Positions 48,301 to 57,162 of a stretch of DNA of 64,000 bases are shown piece by piece. The DNA is taken from contig OZ059899.1 of the NCBI GenBank assembly GCA_964057225.1, positions 14,082,501 through 14,146,500 of the forward strand. The letters run 5' to 3'. Under the pieces are notes generated by a model that worked only from the letters and a program-made list of their open reading frames with translations, did not search any database and had not been told where the DNA came from. The stretch's first letter is position 1; the number at the start of each line of letters is the position of its first letter. The stretch comes from Auanema rhodensis. Lineage: Eukaryota; Nematoda; Chromadorea; Rhabditida; Rhabditidae. The position numbers and the translations under genes are program-made.

Positions 48301-48777
48301 TGGACAGTGGAATTCCATACGATAAGTCATTTTGAAATTGAATGAGTGCTATGAAGTATATTATTCGATTTTTGTTTGAAGCGAGCGATAAGAAACAAGG
48401 CAATTTGATTATACTCAGTATGTTTCAGACTGTCCCAGGAGAAATACACTCATATAAAATATTTTAAACGGAAATAACATTGATTCGAACTTATAAATGA
48501 ATAAAAAGCATGTTTCTAAGTGTTTTTAGTGTGAATATAAAGAAATAAGTTTTATAATTGTCATCATTTCGGTCGAAATGATCTACTACACGAATATTCT
48601 CATAGATGGATTGTGAGAAAAAAAAATACAAAACCACATGTTTTATGACTGAAACCAAAAAAAATGTATGCAAAAACGAAAACTTACTTTGTGAGATGAG
48701 TTACTGCGACGAATAGGACAGCAAGTTGAAAAAATTCGGTAAATAGGAGAGCATACGATCGTGCCTGTTGCCCACAT
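36875..48777 (-). CDS. synaptotagmin-family tandem C2 protein
   Basis: Ten exons (minus order): 48777-48688, 44071-43982, 43574-43500, 41518-41351, 41302-41132, 39714-39594, 37460-37327, 37276-37211, 37081-37043, 36991-36875; 356 aa, all phases consistent. C2A starts with [16 protein letters not shown]; its Ca2+ loops are [15 protein letters not shown] and [11 protein letters not shown], so all five acidic ligands are present. C2B has [15 protein letters not shown] and [11 protein letters not shown], also complete, a polybasic [10 protein letters not shown] strand, NPYYNESF, and the WHTL motif before a K/E/D tail. It should be a Ca2+-dependent membrane-binding exocytosis factor. The N terminus ([16 protein letters not shown] then [10 protein letters not shown]) has a Cys cluster and only a short hydrophobic part, not a clear transmembrane helix. 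The first exon is the least certain; a second 5' exon candidate lies near 48.09 kb. Intron 43499-41519 has a GC donor. Confidence 0.88.
38771..38796. repeat. (GA)n microsatellite
   Basis: A perfect GA dinucleotide run in the intron between synaptotagmin exons 39594-39714 and 37327-37460. Confidence 0.9.
41303..41350 (-). other. 48-nt stop-free intron in the C2A coding region
   Basis: On the minus strand it starts gtaagt and ends cttcag, is a multiple of three and has no in-frame stop, so retention would add 16 residues without a frame change. Removing it gives FLFN-IPFNEL, which matches the FxF-xPYxEL strand of other C2A domains; keeping it would insert a loop in the middle of a beta strand. 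Confidence 0.8.
41823..41842. repeat. (TA)n microsatellite
   Basis: A perfect TA run inside the 2-kb synaptotagmin intron 41519-43499. Confidence 0.85.
41951..41983. repeat. (CT)n microsatellite
   Basis: A perfect CT dinucleotide run in the same 2-kb intron, embedded in a longer pyrimidine-rich plus-strand tract (~41885-42120). Confidence 0.9.
43125..43168. repeat. (GA)n microsatellite
   Basis: About 22 GA units, also within the 41519-43499 intron, close to the upstream exon (43500-43574). Confidence 0.9.
43494..43500 (-). other. non-canonical GC-AG intron donor
   Basis: On the minus strand the exon ends in AAG and the intron starts gcaagt, the usual consensus of GC-AG introns. The only nearby GT donors put the next exon ([12 protein letters not shown]) out of frame, so the GC donor is required by the protein. 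Confidence 0.75.
45022..45046. repeat. (GTC)n trinucleotide microsatellite
   Basis: About eight perfect GTC units followed by imperfect TTG/TCA triplets, within the 4.6-kb synaptotagmin intron. Confidence 0.85.
45343..45386. repeat. (GA)n microsatellite
   Basis: About 22 perfect GA units within the 4.6-kb synaptotagmin intron. Confidence 0.9.
48089..48140 (-). other. possible alternative 5' exon of the synaptotagmin gene
   Basis: Minus-strand open segment with [16 protein letters not shown] ending at a good gtgagt donor in phase 0, the phase needed to join the exon at 44071. An acceptor-like agccccag lies just upstream. It could be an alternative first or cassette exon, but its incoming phase does not match the 48688-48777 exon, so it would need another partner. 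Confidence 0.3.
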
Positions 48778-49331
48778 GTCTGGTTAGGTTCCTTATCACG
48801 GTGTTGCTTGAGCACGAGCCGCAAGCGCCCATTCACCTGCTCTAAATTGCTTCCATTTGAGGAAAAAACAAATTCTTTAAAAAAAAATTACGTAAATGGT
48901 TAAAGAACAAACAATATTTCACGAGAGATCTCATGCTTCTACTTCAGATCTCCTGGAGGGGTGGTCGCATGGGCGTGGCCTAACATTTTTATTGCGTTTA
49001 TTGGTCCTCCCACGAAAAACCTGGGCTACATTCCTACCGTAATCGTGTTTGGTGCTATGTAGAGAGAAGTGAAAATTTTATTTTATAATTTTGAATGAAG
49101 ATGTTTTTTCCTAACATTTGAACGTACATTTCGTATTTTCGTTGTTATAAACTACCAATTTTACTCTCTTAGTTATATACTAGTAAGCGTTACCCTCATT
49201 TTATACCCTTTCTTTATAAAACCTATATTGATTACTTTATGCATTTGTAATTTTACTTACTTATCCTATGTTATAAATATCTTTATTGAAAGTATTTTTT
49301 CTATTCGTATTTTTCTCAGAAAGTACTCAAC
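48778..49331. promoter_or_regulatory. divergent promoter region (synaptotagmin / rps-29)
   Basis: 554 bp. The part at ~48700-49050 is GC-richer than the surroundings. A short pyrimidine stretch and ttttctcag acceptor lie directly before the rps-29 leader (49310-49319), consistent with trans-splicing. Confidence 0.45.
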
Positions 49332-49615
49332 ATGGGCTTTGCTCAACTCTGGTTCTCCCACCCACGCAAGTTTGGACCTGGATCCCGCTCCTGGTGAGTT
49401 TTTAAATCTTAGTTTATTGATTACACTGGAGTTGAACCGTTTCTCATATTTACTATATTAGCCGTGTCTGCTCTGGACACCACGGTCTTATCCGTAAGTA
49501 CGGACTCGACATGTGCCGTAGATGCTTCCGCGAGTACTCCAAGGATATCGGATTCAAGAAGGTAATTTCTACTTCAACATATTTTTTCTTATCTATATTC
49601 TTTCAGCTTGACTGA
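49332..49615 (+). CDS. rps-29: small ribosomal subunit protein uS14 (S29)
   Basis: Three exons encode the full 56-aa protein. [21 protein letters not shown], then [33 protein letters not shown] and a last exon of two residues (LD) before TGA. The two CxxC pairs (SCRVC and MCRRC) that bind zinc are present. It sits near the mRNA entry/decoding head of the 40S subunit. Intron 1 splits the codon of the first zinc-binding Cys. TRAPPC11 starts only 174 bp downstream on the same strand. Confidence 0.98.
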
Positions 49616-49665
49616 GCGCATCATAGTCTGGAGCATTATGTTTTTGTTTTGTTGCTTCGTGACCG

Positions 49666-49671
49666 AATAAA
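49666..49671 (+). terminator. polyadenylation signal AATAAA of rps-29
   Basis: A perfect AATAAA 51 bp after the rps-29 stop codon and ~120 bp before the next start, the spacing expected between genes of a nematode operon. Confidence 0.6.
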
Positions 49672-49789
49672 CATTGTTTATACAGTTCTCTGGCATTATT
49701 ACATAGTTGAAATCTATTACAACATACCCTAGATAACATTGATTCAAGTGTAGACATTAGTAGCATGAAATTACCTTTATCTTAGTCCA

Positions 49790-52700
49790 ATGGATCCGGT
49801 GGAAGCTGGACCTTGGTTGGTGGGAAGACCTCAGCAGCTTATTTTTCTAACGGGGCTGGATCCCTCAAACAAGAAGAGTCACGCAGCTCTTATTAATAGT
49901 TTTAGGTGAGACAGATAAGAAATGGAAGGTGTCAATGCCACATTTTAGTACATCTTCACCCGATAGACCTCCTTTAAATCTACGACAAGTTTCCGGTGAA
50001 TTAGAATTTCCACCAAAGCCTGAAAAGGTTGTCACGAAAGGTGCAAAATCTGTATTTTCGTACACGTTTATAACATTTGTATAAATTAAGGGGTTATAAG
50101 AAGGGATTGGCCAACCAAATATTTGGAAAGAGTTCCTGCTTTGATTGTTCTCTTTCTCGATTTAGATTGGGATCATCCTTCATGGGAAGGTTCGTGAAAA
50201 TATTAAAAAGAAATAATGAAAAGTCGATATTAAAGAGAAAAAAACTGAGGCGGAAAGTAAATGTGCAAGCATAAGAGCGAGTTGTAGGAAAGATGCACAA
50301 CTTGCGGTTGTTTTAATTCAGGAAAGGTATAGGGTTTAAAAATAAATGTTGGTAAAATAATTATTTGAAAGGAATTTGCCAAGTGTTGAGGATCCTTTGG
50401 CTAATGAAAGAGCCACTGAGTTATGCCACATATGTAATTTATCTCCGAAGCATTTATTTGTTATTCCCATATTAGGAGATATTCAGGTGTAGTAATCATT
50501 GTAATGTTGAAAATTGTTTTTCAATTAGGGTTACTCATCAAAGCTCCAAACAACATTCCATGAATTAGCACAGGGATTTTATCAACAGAAACTCAGGGTA
50601 TTGCTTCATATAGTTGATTGAGGAAGTAGAAACGTTTTTTTTAAGACTATCAGGGCTAGGTCAGTACCACCTAGTTCGAATTTGGTTGTTAGACAACTCT
50701 TCAAATTAGCTTTTCTCTCTGAACTGCGACAGGATACTCATACAGCATTAAGGTACACTCATATTAAAAAGGTTTGACTGATTGTTACACATGGTTTCAT
50801 TAAGAAATTACCGTCTTGCTTATGAGCAATGTAAAGAAAATGTAGAACACTGGGATGGAGTTGATATCTTTGAATGGAGAAGTGTAGTAGGACTATTGAA
50901 TTATAAGGTTCCAAACAAATTCTTTTGAATATATTTCAAATTTGTTATGTAGATGTGTGAATTGTGCTTCCTTCATAATACTGCGGTTGAAGCTATAAAT
51001 CAGATGAGGAAACATCAAACAGCATTTTTCAACCTGAATCCAGGAAATTATCCAACTGCTCCGTTAGCTTCCATCGAACATCAATTATGGAAAGCAAAAC
51101 AAGTAATTAGCCTAAAAATTGTATTTCATGGAAATTTGTTTTCTTCCAGTGTTGGCACTTCGCTCAACTTTTTGAGAATGCTGTCCAAAATGGTTTATCA
51201 GCTTTGGCTACCTTGAATCCTGGAACGCACCTTGATATGGCAGCCTCCATTTATTGCTTGGCAAACAAAGAAATTGCTGTTTTGAAGTTAGGTACTTCCC
51301 ACATCGAACAACATACTTTATAACTTATTTGATAATTGTAGCTCATCTATCAATTGGGGCCTATCCTACTCCAGATCCTTTAGCATGTGAAACGGTATAC
51401 ATTCTAAAATAAATTCCCTTTTAAACATTCGCTCTTTCTAGGTTTATTTTGGACAAAGACCTTGGAGAGTTGGACTTAATGGGGTAGCAACTGCTGATAT
51501 CGAGTTAAACGCTGTTAAGGCTATCATTGTTAGTTTTGTTATCTCTGTTTATATTTACCTATCTCAGCATTATAACATGCTCGAATTTAGTTGCGGTTAC
51601 TGGTGAACTACGAAGGAGTTGTAACTTTACTAAATGCTGCGATGCAGCAATTCAAGAAATACGGATGTTCTAGAATGCAGAAAAAGGTCATGAATGAGGT
51701 TTTTGACTAATTATAATAATCTTATATACTATATTCATATATATTAGATGGCTGATGTATATTATACCAGTGGAGATTGTATGAAAGCTCTTCAACTTTG
51801 GTCTTTAGTTGTTCGAGATCAAATTCCTCCTGCGGTAAAAAGTGTCATTTTGACTAAAGCTTGTTGGGCTGCATATTCAATAGCATCAATCAAAGTAAGT
51901 TTAGCTTGTTCTTGATTCTTTCCAGTTCAGAATACTTGTAGATTTATTATTTCTTCTCTCTTATATTTATAGGATTACATTTGGGCTGCTTTGCAATTGT
52001 CAAGTTCAGAACAGACTGTGGTTGACAGTCTTTTAGCTGTACTGGATGGTAAAATACCCGGATTACCATTTTTGAACGCAAATTTAACTGAAGATCAGGT
52101 TTCAACGAACAATGTTAAACTCTTATTTAACTATAATTGTTTAAGATAAAAGGTTACCAAGCAGCATGGAGCACTACATTTTCAGAACCTCAGTTCTTTA
52201 CTCTTCAAATTTCCAGAATCAACATTCACTTAGATGTTAATGTAAGTTGTTTGAATATTTTTGGTCATAATCCTTTCCTAAATTCATAGATCCACTTTTT
52301 ATGTGAAACTACAGTGCAACCTAATAGCAAAATTCCTGTATATGTCATAATAACATCCCAAGCTTTGAATCCTTATAGGTAGGAAAGAAACAATAATTTA
52401 TTTTTTATTTTATTTTCAATTTCCATTTTGTTCAGTTTTTCTGCTGTAAAAATCTTTTTCGAAGCAGCAGGCAAGAAAAAACAAGATGGCTCTTCAATGA
52501 TACTGAAAAACGTTAGTACTTCAAGTTTTGTTAAAATAATTTCATTCAATACGTTTTAGAATGTTGTGGTTGAGTCTGGGAAATCCGTTTCTTTTATAGA
52601 TATGTTGGACCTCAGTAGTTGTAATTTTGCAGAAGGGGATAGTATATCGGTTAGGGTTATTTCTATTGTTTTCTAAGTTTTCCAAATTTTTTTAAAGGTT

Positions 52701-55291
52701 GGAAATGTTTGCTTTGAAATTGGGCAGAAAAACTCTAAAATATTTGGGCAATTAGAATTAGAAGGATCTGCTATCACAAAAAAAATGAAAATCAGCAATT
52801 ATCAATACGGGTGCACCTCATTCACGTATGGTTTCTCTTAGTTTATGTCAACGGATTCTGTATTTTCTAGAATCTCGTTAGGATCCGGAGGGCTGGTTCC
52901 TATCGGAAGTACGACGGTTGACTGCCTCGTCGGAGAAGTTGCTAATTGTAATTTAGAGCTTAAAAATACAACACTATATAAAGCAAAAGACATCAAGTGA
53001 GCAATAATTACGTTGAAAAATATATAAATTTTGAATAAATATAGATTAGAATTCAAGCGAATCGAGCAGAACTCCACCGCTGCTGCTGCTGTTCTATTCA
53101 TGGATTCTACTAATGAATTACAATCTGATCAAACGATAAAATGTCAGCCTACCTTGGGACCTTTTGAGACGGTATATCACTGAAGAAATATCTGATAATA
53201 CAAGTCTTTTAGATGAGTGTGCCTCTTCGTTTTTCTGCACAACTTGTAGGGGAGATGGAACTGACCATCGAAGTAAGTTGATTTGCAAAGGCTATGAAAA
53301 TTTTTAATTCTTTTAGTTATCTTACCTCCCGGAAACCGGTACAGCACGGGTTACAAGCAAAATAATTGTATCAGTGAAAGCCAATGATCCTTTCTTTGCA
53401 ACTAGTGGAATATTAACAATGAACGTGAGTTGATGCTTTCATGGTGAACTCGCATCATACGAAACTGCATTCTTTAGGGGCTTCCAGTTACTTCCTTGCT
53501 CAATTACAGTGAGCACATATTGAAGGTCGACATCACCGCTAATGCGGATATTACAATTACAAACATAGAATGGCTTTTGGTATTATTTTACGTAATCATA
53601 TTACAAAATTGAATTATTTTTAGGCTGATGTAATTACTAGTATAACATCTAATGATAATGAGAAAAAACTCGAAGGTTTCTTATTAAATTTATTAATTAT
53701 TAATATATTTTTGTTATATTACTTTGCAGAAAGTTTGTCAAGAAATGATATGATCAACTACTGTCATTCTATAATGGTTAATGTTGCTGGTGATGACAAG
53801 GAAGTACCGTTAGGAAGAATCGCAATTGAATGGAAACGGTGAGAAAAACCACGTTTTCATACATTTGAATCTGGAAACTACGAGTAATCAAAGGGTTCGA
53901 AGGGGAAAGGTATGAAAATTACCTGTTTCTTTTGGGGATGATTAATGTTCAACCGAATAGTGTATCTGATTATGGGTTACTCGAAGAAAATAATTTTCGT
54001 TTGGCCACGCTACTCAGTATTCTGTGATGAACGAAAATTAGCATAAAAAACTCGTGGGTGTGTATGTAAAGACAGAAAAAACATATTGCATAACATATAA
54101 TTAGAACTTCAAACTTACTTTCAACTTATAATTTTGAACGTTATAACTTTTATCAAGCAACTGTTATATATTTGCTTTTTTTCAGTCAGAATAGTTCATT
54201 CACAGTTCGATCTGTGGTGGCCTTATGTCGTTTGCCAGTACTACCCTGTCCCGTATATATTTCTGCTAATGTATTAGATTCTCCAGCTATAGTTCATCAA
54301 CCTATACGTATTCAATACCATATTGGAAGTCGTTTAAGTCAGGTGTGTTCCTTGAATGATTATTTTTATTTTTGTTCAAATTGTTTTCCAGGCTATTGAT
54401 ATAACAGCAACTTTTGATCTTTCGGACACATACATGTTTTGTGGAGACAAACGGGTATGTTATTGAAGTTATACTCTATTTATAACATCGGATTTAAAAA
54501 TTTCTATTGAATAAATATTCTTTCTCTATAGGTTACCTTCCGACTTCTTCCTGATTCTACTCGACTCATTAATGTAGTAGTGATGGCTTTATCGGCTGAT
54601 CGTTTACCATTTCCAAGAATAGCTTTACGGTATGTTTAGGCATATTCATCAGTATTGCTGAACTTATATTTTCTACTTAAAGATCGAACGGTGTAACAGA
54701 TCATGTACTACAACATACTCTTCGAACATTGCCTGCTACATTATTTGTTTTGGTAAGTAATATAGAGATATATATAAATTTATTCCAAAAAGAAATACGA
54801 AATTAATGAATACAAACTAATCCAATCACTGTGTATACTTTTCATTTTTTTCAATTTTCGGAAATTTATTAAAAAATTTGATATTTTTTATTGAAATTCA
54901 CTGAGAGCAGATTTCGATGCTCCGTTTATTTATCAGCTGAAGATCAATTTCCGGGATTACGCTAAATCAGCACCCTTTGGTCTCTGAAATGAGATTTTTT
55001 GCTTCAATGTCGTTTCCATCCATTTTGGTTTAGAATCCTCTCTCTCTCGTTAGAAACTATAGTTCAGTTTTCCACCTTCAATTCCTTCCGCATTCTGGAC
55101 ATGGTTCATACTCGAAACAGCCCAGTTATAATCACAAATGATTTGCGATAGAGTAGAGAAAATTATAGTCAAATGTTACTTTTGGGCGAAGGAAATTGCT
55201 TAACATCAGATCTACCTAACATATCATATCAACCAAATAATTTTTAACTTTTCAGCCATCTACCAAGACATGCGATGATCCAGATACATAG
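49790..55291 (+). CDS. trpp-11: TRAPP complex subunit 11 (foie gras)
   Basis: More than 25 exons, roughly 1000 aa (human TRAPPC11 is 1133). TRAPPC11 belongs to TRAPP III and works in ER-to-Golgi transport and autophagy. Blocks: QLIFLTGLDPSNKKSHAALINSF at the N terminus; VVTKGVIRRDWPTKYLERVPALIVLFLDLDWDHPSW (the gtgcaa donor at ~50040 is needed for frame); WRSVVGLLNYKMCELCFLHNTAVEAINQMRKH; AVQNGLSALATLNPG; YFGQRPWRVGLNG; FKKYGCSRMQKKVMNEMADVYYTSGDCMKALQLW. These are the foie gras (DUF1683) alpha-solenoid motifs. A beta-sandwich C-terminal half follows (GRIAIEWKRQ, CRLPVLPCPVYISANVLDSPAIVHQPI, IQYHIGS). The ATG follows cttag by 4 bases. It is likely co-transcribed with rps-29. Confidence 0.93.
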
Positions 55292-55353
55292 TCGAAAATC
55301 AGATTAAATTATTTTTTTGTATAGTTCCTTTTCGAGAGTTGTGATATATTTAA

Positions 55354-55359
55354 AATAAA
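55354..55359 (+). terminator. polyadenylation signal AATAAA of TRAPPC11
   Basis: A perfect AATAAA 63 bp after the TRAPPC11 stop codon. Confidence 0.55.
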
Positions 55360-55920
55360 TGAATATATGTATATATAAATATATATATAATTTTATTGAA
55401 CGGGATAAAACTGTTGACTGATTCCAATCTTGTATACCATATACACCCACATCTACAAGCTCCACAATCGAAGTTGTAGCCGGAATGTTTAAGAGGGTAA
55501 TTGAAACGACGACGATTGCTTGTAAGTTTTCAAAATGGCTATAATAGTTTATATATACAATCAGTCGAAATAGATGATAACAAAAATATTAATTATAAAG
55601 AAGATTTCCTAATTTAAGTTTTTTTTTAATTGTTATTGTCTTTCGAGTGACGTACCTAAACTTTTGTATGGTCTACTGCTCCCACCTCTTGCGTAGTTAA
55701 TTTTTTCTTATTAGACCAATGTAATAATATAAAAACTATATTAACCTTTTATTAACAAATAATTTAATAATGTTATTATTAATTAAAAATTGAAAATATC
55801 TACTTTTTCGTCTGTTTGTCTTGTTTTAACACAATCTCTACACAAAAAAAGAACTTAGGCCGCGCCCACTTAAGGGGCGGAGCAAAAGTTATAGTTAAAA
55901 TGACAATGACAAAGCAACAG

Positions 55921-55930
55921 GTATAAATAC
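55921..55930 (+). promoter_or_regulatory. TATA-like box of the TGF-beta ligand gene
   Basis: The sequence GTATAAATAC lies ~98-107 bp before the start codon and ~30 bp after a GC-rich GGGGCGGAGC stretch, an arrangement typical of a regulated polymerase II promoter. Confidence 0.5.
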
Positions 55931-56027
55931 TAAAATCCTAGCCCTCAGAATCATCACATTTCTATAAAATCGTCTCAAGCTACTCAGCTATTTCTTATTA
56001 GCTTTTCCTCTGTTCTACGTGTGAAAT

Positions 56028-57111
56028 ATGAAGCTTCTCGTCCTGCTTCTTCTTACCATTACTGCGGCAGCATATCAATGCAGAGATTGTGACCGTCGTC
56101 AGGAAGTCATAGTAAGTTTTTCTATTTTCCAAAAGCTCATTTTTTAAGCTCTTTTGAGTTAAAATAAAATCCGTATAATTTAATCAGTTAGAAAAAACTC
56201 TTCCTTCTTACTGACATTCCTCTTAATCTGTTAAGCCGTTCATCCAACTTTTTGATGAAGTTTCCACAATATTGGCTTCTACCATAAACAGAACAGCAAA
56301 CAGATTGAGATTTAATAAGCGGGGGAGTAATCCTGTAAATTCAATAACTGACGAATATAAAGAAACCCTAAGAGAATCAGCAAACAATGAGAGCCAAAGT
56401 TAGCCAGAAATAGTGATAGATCTTTAAAAATGGGATTAATCCAATACATTATCGTGATTTTTAAACTCTAGAAAGTGTTATTAATAGAAAAGTTTAAGAA
56501 AAGCAACCAATCTTCAACTCAAATCATCTAAAAAATGAAATGCTGTATTCAGCTTCCACGTGAGCAACATCAAATTGACTCAAGCTATTTTGAAGCCGTT
56601 TATATCATATTTTCTATTTTCAACCTGATCTGATAACATAGAAATTTATAAATATCCAAAATCTGAGATTTTGAAGGCTATCAAGCAATTTGGATTAAAG
56701 CTCTTAAATATTTTTTGATTCAATCTCCAATCTACTAGATCAGTATGCTGAGCTTTTTCAACCTCTATTGATCAAAGTTTTCGCAAACTACATTGAAAAT
56801 GCTATTCTCGTATATCGGAAATTTAGTGAATTCGGGTTCCGGATACCTCCCCCTAACCGGAACACTGAAATTAATCTTTTCCAACTTCCTTTTATTTCTC
56901 ATCTGCTGTAGTAGTACAGCAGAGTCTAAACGAGCTGTTACCGTATAAAAAAATATTTGATATCTTGGGGATGAAAAAAATGCGAAGAAGAACTGCTAAC
57001 ATATAAATTTATAAATATACAAAATTATTCTTTCAACAACAATATATTTTGAAAAAAAAAATAACATTAGAAACTCTCTTATACACTCTTATATCTCTTT
57101 CTCTTTCTTTC

Positions 57112-57162
<51 letters not shown>

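Larger units (their letters stand above)
44072..48687 (-). other. 4.6-kb first intron of the synaptotagmin gene
   Basis: Located between the N-terminal exon and the exon starting [10 protein letters not shown]. It contains (GTC)n and (GA)n repeats, TGTA-rich DNA near 46545-46580, and a possible alternative exon at ~48089-48140. The remaining open frames are low-complexity or unconvincing. Confidence 0.65.
55292..56027. promoter_or_regulatory. intergenic, TGF-beta ligand promoter region
   Basis: 736 bp. It includes the TRAPPC11 polyadenylation signal, then AT-rich DNA, then a short GC-richer part at 55858-55890 (CCGCGCCCAC and GGGGCGGAGC words) just before a TATA-like element. Confidence 0.5.
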
